Shown piece by piece: positions 1-8,469 of a DNA stretch of 26,060 nucleotides. This DNA is from CADEEN01 sp040384625 (GTDB taxonomy: Bacteria > Pseudomonadota > Gammaproteobacteria > Burkholderiales > Burkholderiaceae_C). Below the pieces are notes generated by a model. It worked only from the letters and a program-made list of their open reading frames with translations, ran no database searches and was not told the origin of the DNA. A program made the position numbers and the translations under genes. Where the stretch lies: assembly GCA_040384625.1 (NCBI GenBank), contig JAZKIW010000165.1:1-26060 (forward strand), written 5' to 3'. Every line of letters begins with the position of its first letter. The first letter of the stretch is position 1.

Positions 1-962
1 CCGATGCGGGTGGCCTCGGTCGCATCGCTCAAGGCCAGTGGTGCCGGCGCCTCGCCTCGGCAGGCGGCGACGAAGGCGGTCATCTCGCGCTGGAAGGCGT
101 CGGCGAACCGCTCGACGTAATCGACCAGCACGCGCTGGTGCACGCCGTTCGCGTCGCGGCTCTGCACACGGTCGCGCTGCGCGCCGAAGCCCACGCTGAC
201 ACTGCCTGCCGTGCCGATGATTTCGGAGTGAGCGTCGAAGCCGTGGGCCAGTGTGCGGCTGGCGTAGAACTGGGCACGCGCGCCGCCCTCGAACTCGACG
301 ATGGCCAGGCCGTTGTCGACATCACCGCAATCGGCCAGGCCGGGGTGCAGCGCGATCGTGCCGCTGGCGAAGACGCGCAAGGCCCTCGGGTTGCCGAGCA
401 TCCAGCGCGCCACGTCGATGTCATGCACGCTGCAGTCGAGGAAGATGCCGCCCGAGGTCGGCGCGAACCGCACGAAGAAGCCGTCGGGGTCATTCTTGTC
501 GCAGGACTGCGAGCGCACGAGGAAGGGGCGGCCGATGCGACCGGCGTCGATCTGCGCCTTGGCCTCCTGGTAGTCGCGATCGAAACGGCGCACGAAGCCG
601 ACCATCGCGACCTGCGACGGGTGCCGGCGGGCCGCCGCCTCGACGCGTTCGCAGTTCGCCACGTCCAGGGCCAAGGGCTTCTCGCAGAAGACATGCTTGC
701 CGGCCTCGAGCGCAGCGATGAACTGCTCGGCGTGCAGCGTGGTCGGCGTGGCGATCGCGACCGCGTGCACGTTCGAGTCGCGCAAGAGCGCGTCGTAGTG
801 GTCGTGGATCGCAGGCACACCGAGCCGGTCGCGCGCCCACGCGCGCTCGCCGGCGTCGACGCTGCAGGCCGCCACGAGTCGCGCTCCTGGCGTGCGCAGT
901 GCCAGCTGTTCGGCGTGGCGCTGTCCCATGCGACCGAGGCCGACGATGGCGACGTTCAGCAT
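1..962 (-). CDS. Gfo/Idh/MocA oxidoreductase, probable inositol 2-dehydrogenase, 3' end outside the window
   Basis: NAD(P)-dependent sugar/cyclitol dehydrogenase. Reading the minus strand from ATG at 960-962 gives about 320 residues, open to the left edge, so the C-terminus is missing. Visible: N-terminal Rossmann motif GLGRMGQRH (residues 8-16), the EKP motif with catalytic-type Lys95, and a D-x3-H pair (Asp176, His180) in GGIFLDCSVHD, the arrangement known for inositol dehydrogenase catalytic residues. It lies 8 bases after the stop of the iolG-like gene at 971-1981 and is probably translated from the same mRNA. The two paralogues clearly differ, so they may act on different inositol isomers (inference). 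Other Gfo/Idh substrates (scyllo-inositol, sugar acids) remain possible. The family call is firm; the substrate is not. Confidence 0.85.
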   Translation of the reverse strand, partial: MLNVAIVGLGRMGQRHAEQLALRTPGARLVAACSVDAGERAWARDRLGVPAIHDHYDALLRDSNVHAVAIATPTTLHAEQFIAALEAGKHVFCEKPLALDVANCERVEAAARRHPSQVAMVGFVRRFDRDYQEAKAQIDAGRIGRPFLVRSQSCDKNDPDGFFVRFAPTSGGIFLDCSVHDIDVARWMLGNPRALRVFASGTIALHPGLADCGDVDNGLAIVEFEGGARAQFYASRTLAHGFDAHSEIIGTAGSVSVGFGAQRDRVQSRDANGVHQRVLVDYVERFADAFQREMTAFVAACRGEAPAPLALSDATEATRI

Positions 963-970
963 GTCGCCGC

Positions 971-1981
971 CTACAAGCTCATGACCTTGCCGCCGGCCTG
1001 CCACGACTGCGTGGCGGCGTCGGCGAGCTTCTGCGCCTCGACGCCATCGGCGATGCTGGTGCGGAAGGGTTTGCCGCTTTGCAGGCTGTCGAAGAAGTGC
1101 ACCAGCTCCAGGCGGTAGGCCTCGCGGTAGCGTTGCAGGAAGAAGTGTTCGGGTTTGTCGGTCCTGACGGTATCGCCATCGAGCTGCACGACCTCGGTCG
1201 GACGGTGGTTGCCGCATTGCAGCAGACCTTTGGAGCCGAGCACCTCGAAGCGTTGGTCATAGCCGTAGGCGGCGCGCCGGCTGGTGTTGATCTGACACAA
1301 GCGCCCCTTCTTCGTGCGGATCGTGACCACGCTCGAATCGATGTCGCCGACCTTCGCGATCTCGGGGTCGACCAGCACCGAGCCGTTGGCGTAGAGCGTG
1401 TCGGCCGCGTCGCCGCCGTCGCCGATGTCGCTGCACAGGATCCAGCGGAAGACGTCGAAGTCGTGGATCAGCATGTCGCGGAAGATGCCGCCCGAGCCTT
1501 TCAGGTACTGGGCCGGCGGCGCGCCCGGGTCGCGACTGGTCACTACCAGCATCTCCGGCACACCGATCTCGCCACGCGCCAGCCGCGCTTGGGCCTCGGC
1601 GAAGGTTGGGTCGAAGCGACGCTGAAAGCCGATCATGCAGGCCACGCCCGCGGCCTTGACAGCGGCGGCACATTCGACGGCGCGTGGCACCGAGAGGTCG
1701 ACCGGCTTCTCGCAGAAGATGTGCTTCTTCGCGGCCGCGGCGCGGTGGATCAGGTCGCTGTGGGTGTCGGTCGGCGAGGCGATCACCACGACGTCGATGC
1801 CGGCATCGGCCAGCACTGCCTCGGGTGTCGAGACGGCGGCGCCGAGTTGCGCGGCCAGCTCGGCCGCGCTGGCGGCCACCGGGTCGCAGACGAACTTCAG
1901 GCTCACGCCGGGCAGCGCCGCGACGTTGCCGGCGTGGATGCGGCCGATGCGGCCTGCGCCGAAGACGGCGACGTTTTTCAT
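971..1981 (-). CDS. iolG: Inositol 2-dehydrogenase (Gfo/Idh/MocA family)
   Basis: Oxidises myo-inositol to scyllo-inosose with NAD+, the first step of inositol catabolism. 336 residues, normal for the family. The open frame extends further upstream, but ATG at 1979-1981 is chosen because the protein then begins MKNVAVFGAGRIGRIHAG, the usual Rossmann start, and a good AGGAGA ribosome site lies just upstream (minus strand, about 1990-1995). Visible: GAGRIG (8-13), EKPVDL with Lys92, and D-x3-H (Asp169, His173) in GGIFRDMLIHDFD, matching the catalytic Lys/Asp/His of the family. It follows the SDR gene by 20 bases and precedes a second Gfo/Idh gene by 8, forming a minus-strand operon divergent from iolCDEB. 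That context supports the inositol role. Confidence 0.88.
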   Translation of the reverse strand: MKNVAVFGAGRIGRIHAGNVAALPGVSLKFVCDPVAASAAELAAQLGAAVSTPEAVLADAGIDVVVIASPTDTHSDLIHRAAAAKKHIFCEKPVDLSVPRAVECAAAVKAAGVACMIGFQRRFDPTFAEAQARLARGEIGVPEMLVVTSRDPGAPPAQYLKGSGGIFRDMLIHDFDVFRWILCSDIGDGGDAADTLYANGSVLVDPEIAKVGDIDSSVVTIRTKKGRLCQINTSRRAAYGYDQRFEVLGSKGLLQCGNHRPTEVVQLDGDTVRTDKPEHFFLQRYREAYRLELVHFFDSLQSGKPFRTSIADGVEAQKLADAATQSWQAGGKVMSL

Positions 1982-2001
1982 GGCAGGGTCTCCTGTTGTT
2001 T

Positions 2002-2799
2002 CTATTCGGGTTGCGCGCCGGGCACCCACTGGTCGTAGTCGATCAGCGCACCGGTCATCACGCCCGACTCGGGGCTGAGCATGTAGCTGATCAGGCCGGC
2101 CAGTTCGTCGGGCTTGGCCAGCTGGCCCATCGGCCGCGCCGCCTCGGCCTTGGCCAGCCAGTCGTCCGGCGCGTTGTGTGCTTTCTTCTGGATCGCCGCC
2201 TCGCCCGGCGTGTCCATCCAGCCGGCCATGACGCCGTTGCAGCGGATGCGCTGTGCGCGATGCGCCTGCGCGACGTTCTTGGTCAGGTTCGCCAGCGTTG
2301 CCTTGGACGCCGAGTACGGCACCAGGAAAGACTGCCCGCAGTGCGCCGACTGCGACAGGATGTTGACGATGCTGCCCGGCGCCTCGCGCTCCAGCAGGTG
2401 CCGCACCAGCGCCTGCATCAGCAGGAAGGGCCCCCGTGCATTGATGTCCATCTGCTGCTGCCACATCGCCAGCGTGGTGTCGAGCAGGGTGCCGCGTTCG
2501 GTGGTGGCGGCCGAGTTGCAGAGCGCGTTGACGCTGCCCAGCGTGGCAATCGCCACGGCCATCAGGCGGGCGCAGTCGTCGCTCTCACCGACGTCGGCCT
2601 GCACGTAGTGGCACTCGGTGCCGAGCGCGCGAAGCTCGGTGGCGGCCGCTTCACCCAGCGCCGATCGCCGCCCGCTGATCACGATGCCGGCGGCACCCTC
2701 GCGCGCCAGCCGACGTGCCACAGCCAGGCCCAGGCCCTGGGTCCCGCCGGTGATGACGGCGCGGGTGTCGCGGTGGCGAGGGACGGATTCGGTGTTCAT
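2002..2799 (-). CDS. Short-chain dehydrogenase/reductase (SDR), classical type
   Basis: NAD(P)-dependent oxidoreductase of about 265 residues. Visible: cofactor motif TGGTQGLG near residues 17-24, the NSAA segment of classical SDRs, and the catalytic Ser and Tyr-x3-Lys (YSASK) in the second half. The last third has a GWMDTPGE loop followed by a variable substrate lid. First gene of the minus-strand operon; the iolG-like gene follows after 20 bases. By location it probably acts on an inositol, inosose or a related polyol or keto-acid, but the substrate cannot be read from sequence. ATG at 2797-2799 has no strong ribosome site upstream. A candidate -10 (TACAGT on the minus strand, 2830-2835) and a palindrome at 2845-2858 lie just before it. 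Confidence 0.82.
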   Translation of the reverse strand: MNTESVPRHRDTRAVITGGTQGLGLAVARRLAREGAAGIVISGRRSALGEAAATELRALGTECHYVQADVGESDDCARLMAVAIATLGSVNALCNSAATTERGTLLDTTLAMWQQQMDINARGPFLLMQALVRHLLEREAPGSIVNILSQSAHCGQSFLVPYSASKATLANLTKNVAQAHRAQRIRCNGVMAGWMDTPGEAAIQKKAHNAPDDWLAKAEAARPMGQLAKPDELAGLISYMLSPESGVMTGALIDYDQWVPGAQPE

Positions 2800-2844
2800 G
2801 GAGCGGTCCGGCGGCGGGCGAGGGCGCCAACTGTAGCGTTACCG

Positions 2845-2858
2845 GACACCCCAGTGTC
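2845..2858. promoter_or_regulatory. 14-bp palindrome, candidate operator
   Basis: GACACCCCAGTGTC has perfect 5-base arms (GACAC/GTGTC) around 4 bases. It sits 9 bases upstream of the candidate minus-strand -10 and about 45-55 bases upstream of the candidate plus-strand start, a good place for an operator controlling both operons. A 13/14 match lies at 17113-17126, upstream of another gene. No binding protein can be named. Confidence 0.4.
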
Positions 2859-2908
2859 GGGCCTGATCGCGGCGCGATGTCATCCTCGCTACCATCCCCA
2901 ACTCGTGC

Positions 2909-2914
2909 AAGGAG
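2909..2914 (+). promoter_or_regulatory. Ribosome binding site that decides the iolC TTG start
   Basis: AAGGAG lies 7 bases before TTG at 2922-2924. The in-frame ATG at 2877 has no ribosome site before it and would add 15 residues with no counterpart in IolC proteins. This favours TTG as the start. Confidence 0.7.
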
Positions 2915-2921
2915 TGCGTGC

Positions 2922-4844
2922 TTGAGCCGTCTGCGATTCCCTGGACCCCGCCGCTTCGACCTGGCCTGCCTCGGCCGCCTGGCGGCCGACCTCTATGCCC
3001 AGCAGGTCGGGTCGCGCCTGGAGGACGTGGCGAGCTTCGCCAAATACCTCGGCGGCAGCTCGGCCAACATCGCCTTCGGTGCGGCGCGCCTGGGCCTGTC
3101 GGCGGCGATGATCTCGCGCGTCGGCGACGAACAGATGGGCCGCTTCCTGGTCGAGACCCTGCAGCGCGAAGGTTGCGACACCAGCCAGATCCAGGTCGAC
3201 CCGGAGCGCCTGACCGGCCTGGTGTTGCTGGGCCTGAAGGACCGTGACACCTTTCCGCTGCTCTTCGTGCGCGAGAACTGTGCCGACATGGCCGTCGATG
3301 CGGCCCTGATCGGCGAGGACTTCATCGCCCAGTGCCGTGCGCTCCTGATCACCGGCACGCACCTGTCGACGCCGACCGTGCGCGCTGCATCGCTGGCTGC
3401 GCTCGGGCACGCCGGCAGGCACGGCGTGGTGCGGGTGCTCGACATCGACTACCGCCCGGTGCTGTGGGGGCTGACCAAGCGCGGCGAAGGCGCCAACCGC
3501 TTCGTCGCCGATGCCGCGGTCACATCCCGTCTGCAGGAGGTGCTCCCGCAGTTCGACTTGCTGATCGGCACCGAGGAAGAATTCCTGATCGCCGGCGGCG
3601 TGCCGGGCGACCTGCTGGCCTCGCTGCGGCGCGTGCGCGAGGTGAGCGCCGCGGCCTTCGTCGTCAAGCTCGGTGCCAAAGGCTGCTGCTTCATCGAGGG
3701 CGCCGTGCCGGCGCGCCTGGAAGATGCGCCGACAGCGCTGGGCGAGCGCATCGAGGTGATGAACGTGCTCGGCGCAGGCGATGCGTTTGCCGCCGGGCTG
3801 ATGACCGGCTTTCTGACCGGCAAGGATTTCCAGGGCGCCGCGAAGATCGCCAACGCCTGCGGTGCGATCGTCGTCTCGCGCCACGCCTGCGCACCCGCGA
3901 TGCCGACGCCGGCCGAGCTCGAACACTGGTTCAGCGGTCGGCGGCAACCCAAGGTCGACGCCGATCCGGTGCTCGCTCACCTGCACCGAACGACGCCGCC
4001 GCGTGCCCAGTGGCCGGCCTTGAACGTGCTGGCCTTCGACCACCGCGCGCAGTTCGAAGCCATGGCGCGCGAGGCCGGCGCGCCGTTGTCGCGCGTGCCG
4101 ACACTGAAACACCTGCTGCTGCGCGCCGCCGAGCAGGTCGAGCAGACCCACGCCCTGCAGGGCCAGCTCGGCGTGCTGATCGATGGGCGCTACGGCAGCG
4201 ACGCGCTGAACGCAGCGACCGGGCGCGGCTGGTGGGTCGGCAGGCCGGTCGAACAGCCCGGTTCGCGGCCGCTGGCCTTCGACGGCACACGCTCGCTCGG
4301 CAGCGCTCTCGTGACCTGGCCGCGCGAACAGGTCGTGAAGTGCCTGGTGAGCTACCACCCTGACGACGAGGCCGGCCTGCGCGTGGCGCAGGAAGAGCGC
4401 CTGCTCGAGTTGTGGGAGGCCACGCGCGCCAGTGGCCATGAACTGCTGCTCGAGGTCATCGCGCCGGACGGCAACCACGACGAGGCGGTGCTGCGCGCCG
4501 TCAAGCGCTTCTACAACCTGGGCCTGAAGCCCGAATGGTGGAAGCTGGCACCGATGTCAGGTGCCTCATGGTCGGCGTTGGCGACGCTGGTGGCCGAGCG
4601 CGACCCGCAGTGCCGCGGCGCCGTGATCCTGGGTTTGAACCAGCCGCTCGAATCCCTGGTGCAGGGCTTCGCCCAGGCCTCGCACCCGATTGTCAAAGGC
4701 TTCATGGTCGGCCGCACGATCTGGGGCGATGCGAGTCGCGCCTGGCTCAAGGGCGAGATCGACGACGCCGCACTGATCGACCAGGCGGCCAGCCGCTTCG
4801 GCAGTTTGGTCGAGGCCTGGCGTGGCCGAGGCAGGCAGCAATGA
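2922..4844 (+). CDS. iolC: Bifunctional 5-dehydro-2-deoxygluconokinase with C-terminal DUF2090 (aldolase-like) domain
   Basis: Phosphorylates 2-deoxy-5-keto-D-gluconate with ATP; the second domain probably cleaves the product to dihydroxyacetone phosphate and malonate semialdehyde, the IolJ step (inference from the common iolC-DUF2090 fusion). About 640 residues from TTG at 2922, roughly twice a stand-alone IolC. Residues about 8-330 are a PfkB kinase: the KYLGGSSANIAFG substrate region near the N-terminus and the GAGDAF signature with catalytic-type Asp287. DUF2090 runs from about 364 (LAFDHRAQFE) to the end. First gene of the plus operon; its stop overlaps the iolD start by ATGA. No separate iolJ is visible, consistent with the fusion supplying that step. 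Confidence 0.92.
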   Translation: MSRLRFPGPRRFDLACLGRLAADLYAQQVGSRLEDVASFAKYLGGSSANIAFGAARLGLSAAMISRVGDEQMGRFLVETLQREGCDTSQIQVDPERLTGLVLLGLKDRDTFPLLFVRENCADMAVDAALIGEDFIAQCRALLITGTHLSTPTVRAASLAALGHAGRHGVVRVLDIDYRPVLWGLTKRGEGANRFVADAAVTSRLQEVLPQFDLLIGTEEEFLIAGGVPGDLLASLRRVREVSAAAFVVKLGAKGCCFIEGAVPARLEDAPTALGERIEVMNVLGAGDAFAAGLMTGFLTGKDFQGAAKIANACGAIVVSRHACAPAMPTPAELEHWFSGRRQPKVDADPVLAHLHRTTPPRAQWPALNVLAFDHRAQFEAMAREAGAPLSRVPTLKHLLLRAAEQVEQTHALQGQLGVLIDGRYGSDALNAATGRGWWVGRPVEQPGSRPLAFDGTRSLGSALVTWPREQVVKCLVSYHPDDEAGLRVAQEERLLELWEATRASGHELLLEVIAPDGNHDEAVLRAVKRFYNLGLKPEWWKLAPMSGASWSALATLVAERDPQCRGAVILGLNQPLESLVQGFAQASHPIVKGFMVGRTIWGDASRAWLKGEIDDAALIDQAASRFGSLVEAWRGRGRQQ

Positions 4845-6703
4845 CCGAGACAGTTCGCCTGACGATGGCCCAGGCCCTGGTGGCGCACCTGGCCGCGCTG
4901 CGCATCGAGCTCGACGATGGCACGAGCGTGCCCTATTGCGCCGGCGTGTGGGCCATCTTCGGCCATGGCAACGTGGCCGGGCTCGGCGAAGCATTGGCCT
5001 GGCAACGTGCGGCCCTGCCGACCTACCGCGCGCACAACGAGCAGGCCATGGCGCATGCCGCGATCGCCTTCGCCAAGGCCCACTTCCGCCAGCGCATCAT
5101 GGCCGTCACGACCTCGATCGGCCCCGGCGCGACCAACCTGCTGACGGCCGCTGCGCTGGCCCACGTCAATCGACTGCCCGTGCTGTTGCTGCCGGGCGAC
5201 GTGTTCGCATCTCGCGCGCCCGATCCGGTGCTGCAGCAGGTCGAAGACTTCGGCGCCGGCGACGTCAGCGCGAGCGACGCCTTCCGGCCCCTGGTGCGCT
5301 ACTTCGACCGCCTCACCCGGCCCGAGCAGATCCTCTCGGCCCTGCCGCGTGCGGTGCAGGTGATGACCGACCCCGCCGGTTGTGGCCCGGTCTGCCTGTC
5401 GCTGCCGCAGGACGTGCAGACGATGGCGTTCGACTGCCCGCGCGCCTTCCTCGAACCGGCGCCGCTGCGCATCCGGCGCCCCGAGCCCGATGCGCGCGAG
5501 CTGGCCGAGGCACTGGCCGTGTTGCGCGCTGCGCGACGCCCGCTGATTGTCGCGGGCGGCGGCGTGCTCTACAGCCAGGCCGGTGCGGCGCTGGCCGAGT
5601 TCGCGTCGGTGCATGGCATTCCGGTCGCCGAGACCCAGGCCGGCAAGGGCAGCCTGGCCTGGGACGATGCCTGCAATGTCGGCGCGATCGGCGTCACCGG
5701 GTCGCCGGCGGCGAACGCGCTCGCCGTCGAGGCCGACCTGGTGCTGGCCATCGGCACGCGACTGCAGGACTTCACCAGCGGCTCGCATGCGCTGTTCGCG
5801 GCGGATGTGCGCTGCCTGGGTCTCAATGTGCAGGCGCTGGACGCCGCCAAGCGCGGCAGCCTGGCCTTGGTGGCCGATGCGCGCAGCGCGCTGACCGCGC
5901 TGAGCGGATCGCTCGCTGGGTGGCGCGCCGACGCCGCATGGACGGCGCGGGCCAAGGCGCTCGGCGCGGCCTGGAACGAGCGCGTCACGGCGCTGACCAC
6001 CCACGTGCCGGTCGGCGAACTGCCCTATGACGCCGAAGTCATCGGCGCGGTGCGCGACTCGGCGCCCGACAGCGCCCGCAACGACATCGTCGTCTGCGCC
6101 GCCGGCACCCTGCCGGCCGAGTTGCACAAGCTCTGGCGCAGCGCGCGTGCCGGCGGCTATCACATGGAGTACGGCTACTCCTGCATGGGCTACGAGATCG
6201 CCGGGGGCCTGGGCGTCAAGCTGGCGCGGCCGGAGCGCGAAGTGGTCGTGATGGTCGGCGACGGCTCCTACCTGATGCTCAACTCCGAGATCGCCACTTC
6301 GCTGATGCTCGGCCTGAAGCTGATCGTCGTGGTGCTCGACAACCGCGGCTACGGCTGCATTCAGCGCCTGCAACTGGCCACGGGCAGTCCGCGCTTCAAC
6401 AACCTGCTCGAGGACAGCGTGGCCGAAGGCGGCCTCGATGTAAGGGTCGACTTCGCCGGCCATGCGCGCAGTCTGGGCGCCGAGGCGGTGCACGTGGCCA
6501 GTGTGGCCGAACTGAAGACCGCCATGGAGCGCGCGCGCGCCGCGACGCGCACCCAGGTGATCGTCATCGACACGACACCCTGGCGCACCACCGACGACGG
6601 CGGTGCGTGGTGGGAGGTGCCGATCCCCGAAGTGTCCGCGCGCCCCGAAGCGCAGGCCGCGCGCGACGCCTATCGCCAAGGCAAGGCGCGCCAGCGGCTT
6701 TGA
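4841..6703 (+). CDS. iolD: 3D-(3,5/4)-trihydroxycyclohexane-1,2-dione hydrolase, ThDP-dependent
   Basis: Opens the cyclohexanedione ring to give 5-deoxy-D-glucuronate. 620 residues, the expected size. Three ThDP-enzyme domains are visible: an N-terminal pyrimidine-binding domain with the activating Glu67 in YRAHNEQAM, a central domain, and a C-terminal diphosphate-binding domain with the GDGS motif at 473-476 and the closing Asn near 501. The N-terminal segments AGVWAIFGHGNVAG and TSIGPGATN are typical of IolD. ATG at 4841 overlaps the iolC stop (ATGA), implying coupled translation, and iolE follows within 15 bases. Acetolactate synthase-like enzymes are relatives, but neighbours and length make IolD the clear choice. 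Confidence 0.94.
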   Translation: MTETVRLTMAQALVAHLAALRIELDDGTSVPYCAGVWAIFGHGNVAGLGEALAWQRAALPTYRAHNEQAMAHAAIAFAKAHFRQRIMAVTTSIGPGATNLLTAAALAHVNRLPVLLLPGDVFASRAPDPVLQQVEDFGAGDVSASDAFRPLVRYFDRLTRPEQILSALPRAVQVMTDPAGCGPVCLSLPQDVQTMAFDCPRAFLEPAPLRIRRPEPDARELAEALAVLRAARRPLIVAGGGVLYSQAGAALAEFASVHGIPVAETQAGKGSLAWDDACNVGAIGVTGSPAANALAVEADLVLAIGTRLQDFTSGSHALFAADVRCLGLNVQALDAAKRGSLALVADARSALTALSGSLAGWRADAAWTARAKALGAAWNERVTALTTHVPVGELPYDAEVIGAVRDSAPDSARNDIVVCAAGTLPAELHKLWRSARAGGYHMEYGYSCMGYEIAGGLGVKLARPEREVVVMVGDGSYLMLNSEIATSLMLGLKLIVVVLDNRGYGCIQRLQLATGSPRFNNLLEDSVAEGGLDVRVDFAGHARSLGAEAVHVASVAELKTAMERARAATRTQVIVIDTTPWRTTDDGGAWWEVPIPEVSARPEAQAARDAYRQGKARQRL

Positions 6704-6718
6704 ATGAGAGACAACACA

Positions 6719-7636
6719 ATGACCTGGAACGTGCGCATCGGCGTCAACCCGCTGTCGTGGATGAACGACGACTTGCCTTCGCTGGGCGGCGAAACGCCGC
6801 TCGAAACGGCGCTCGCCGAAGGCAAGGAGATCGGCTACGAAGGCTTCGAACTCGGCAACAAGTTCCCCAAGGACGGGCCGGGCTTGAAGGCCAAGCTGGC
6901 TGAATTCGGCCTGGCCTGCGTGTCGGGCTGGTATTCGGGCGAGTTGGCAGAGGGTACGGTGGAAGCGGAGATCGAGCGCTGCCACGCCCACATGGACAAG
7001 CTGCGCTTCAACGGCGTCAAGGTGGTCGTCTACGGCGAGGTCGCCGGCTCGGTGCAGGGCCAGCTCGACACGCCGGTGTCGCAGCGACCGCAGTTCGCCG
7101 ACGATGCCGCCTGGGAGGGTTATGCGCAGCGGCTCGATGCCTTCGGCGCGCACCTGAAGTCGCGCTACGGCATCACCCTGGCCTACCACCACCACATGGG
7201 CGCGTACGTCGAATCGCCCACCGACATCGACCGCCTGATGGCGCTCACCGACCCGGCCAAGGTCGGCCTGCTGTTCGACACCGGCCACGCCTATTTCGGC
7301 GGCGCGCCCGACCCGACCGTGCTGCTGCACAGGCATGCCGCGCGTGTGGTCCATGTGCACTGCAAGGACGTGCGGCCGAGCGTGGTCGCCAAGGCGCGCA
7401 ACGACGGCTGGAGCTTCCTGAACGGAGTGCTCGCCGGCACTTTCACCGTGCCGGGCGACGGCGTGATCGACTACGACGCGGTGCTCGCCACCTTGCACGC
7501 CGCCGGCTACCAGGGCTGGCTGGTGGTCGAGGCCGAGCAGGACCCGGCCATCGCGCCGAGTTACGCCTACGCGAAGAAGGGCTACGAAACGCTGCGTCGC
7601 ATCGTCGACCGCCTGAACAGCGAGGCCTCGAAGTGA
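6719..7636 (+). CDS. iolE: Inosose dehydratase (2-keto-myo-inositol dehydratase)
   Basis: Dehydrates scyllo-inosose to the cyclohexanedione used by IolD. 305 residues, TIM-barrel of the xylose isomerase-like (AP endonuclease 2) superfamily, metal dependent. Visible: the family opening VRIGVNPLSWMNDDLPSLGG, EGKEIGYEGFELG, GLLFDTGHAYFGG, VHVHCKDVR and a late VVEAEQDP; acidic and His residues in these strands are the likely metal ligands. Two starts are possible: ATG 6704, directly behind the iolD stop and without a ribosome site, and ATG 6719, preceded by GAGAG at a good distance and giving MTWNVRIG, the usual IolE start. The second is chosen. Its stop overlaps the iolB GTG start (GTGA). Confidence 0.94.
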   Translation: MTWNVRIGVNPLSWMNDDLPSLGGETPLETALAEGKEIGYEGFELGNKFPKDGPGLKAKLAEFGLACVSGWYSGELAEGTVEAEIERCHAHMDKLRFNGVKVVVYGEVAGSVQGQLDTPVSQRPQFADDAAWEGYAQRLDAFGAHLKSRYGITLAYHHHMGAYVESPTDIDRLMALTDPAKVGLLFDTGHAYFGGAPDPTVLLHRHAARVVHVHCKDVRPSVVAKARNDGWSFLNGVLAGTFTVPGDGVIDYDAVLATLHAAGYQGWLVVEAEQDPAIAPSYAYAKKGYETLRRIVDRLNSEASK

Positions 7637-8469
7637 CGAGCCGCTTGCTCGCCAAGGCGCGGCGCGAGGGGCGCGAAATCGTCAACGTCACGCCGCAGAG
7701 CGCCGGCTGGACGCATGTGGGATTCCGCGCCCTGCGCCTGGCCGCCGGTGACAGCGAGCGCCTGAGTACCGGCGAGCGAGAGCTGTGCATTGTGGTGTTG
7801 GCCGGCAGCGTCGACGTGACGGTCGAAGGGCAGACTTTCGAGGAGCTCGGCAACCGCGACAGCGTGTTCGACGATGCCGCACCGGCCGCGCTGTACGTGC
7901 CTGCGCACCACAGTGTCAGGATCGACGCCGATGGCCCGGCGGAGGTGGCGCTGTGCACCGCACCGGCCGACGGCCAGCCGCGCCATGTCAAGCGCCTCGA
8001 TCCGGCCAGCATGCGCCGCAGTGTGCGCGGCAAGGGCAGCAACACACGCTACATCTGCGACATCCTGCCGCACGACGACCCGACCGCGGCGCACCTGCTG
8101 GTGGTCGAGGTGCGCACGCCGGCCGGCCATTCATCGAGCTATCCGCCGCACAAGCACGACAGCGAGACCCCGCCCGCCGAAACCCAGCTCGAAGAGACCT
8201 ATTACCACCGCCTGAACCCGCCGCAGGGCTTCGCCTTCCAGCGTGTCTACACCGACGACCGCAGTCTCGACGAGGCGATGGCGGTCGAGGACCACGACGT
8301 GGTGATGGTGCCGCGCGGCTACCACCCGGTAGTCGCGCCGCACGGCTACGACCTGTACTACCTCAACGTGATGGCCGGCCCGCAGCGGCTCTGGGTCTTT
8401 CGCAATGACCCGGCGCACGAGTGGATGCTGCAGGCGCCGTCGCCATCTGCCACCGGGAGACCCGCATGA
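7633..8469 (+). CDS. iolB: 5-deoxy-glucuronate isomerase
   Basis: Isomerises 5-deoxy-D-glucuronate to 2-deoxy-5-keto-D-gluconate, the IolC substrate. 278 residues, double cupin fold. The metal-site cluster is in the C-terminal cupin: His173 and His175 in PPHKHD, a Glu in QLEETYYHR (187/188), and a later His in PRGYHPVVAPHG. Start is GTG at 7633, which overlaps the iolE stop (GTGA). Its own stop overlaps the start of the BKACE gene (ATGA), so the non-canonical downstream genes are translationally tied to iolB. Confidence 0.93.
   Translation: MTSRLLAKARREGREIVNVTPQSAGWTHVGFRALRLAAGDSERLSTGERELCIVVLAGSVDVTVEGQTFEELGNRDSVFDDAAPAALYVPAHHSVRIDADGPAEVALCTAPADGQPRHVKRLDPASMRRSVRGKGSNTRYICDILPHDDPTAAHLLVVEVRTPAGHSSSYPPHKHDSETPPAETQLEETYYHRLNPPQGFAFQRVYTDDRSLDEAMAVEDHDVVMVPRGYHPVVAPHGYDLYYLNVMAGPQRLWVFRNDPAHEWMLQAPSPSATGRPA

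Larger units (their letters stand above)
2830..2914. promoter_or_regulatory. Divergent promoter region between the SDR/iolG and iolC operons
   Basis: The 122 bases between the SDR start (2799) and the iolC start (2922) must drive both operons. For the minus strand, TACAGT (plus strand ACTGTA, 2830-2835) is a possible -10, about 30 bases before the SDR ATG. For the plus strand, TACCAT (2890-2895) is a possible -10 that would start the mRNA near 2902, leaving room for the iolC ribosome site at 2909-2914. Neither has a convincing -35. The boxes are matches by eye; no start-site data exist here. Confidence 0.4.

Noticed and set aside
80..1118. Several open frames on both strands at the left edge
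   Set aside because: They shadow the true Gfo/Idh gene (1-962, minus), which is open to the edge and shows Rossmann, EKP and D-x3-H motifs.
2877..2921. ATG 2877 as the iolC start
   Set aside because: No ribosome site; the extra residues do not resemble IolC N-termini; TTG 2922 has an ideal AAGGAG.
4511..7498. A 995-codon open frame on the minus strand across iolC-iolD-iolE
   Set aside because: Its translation is His/Arg/Gly/Gln-rich with no domain, and it lies opposite three clear iol genes. Long antisense frames are expected in high-GC DNA.
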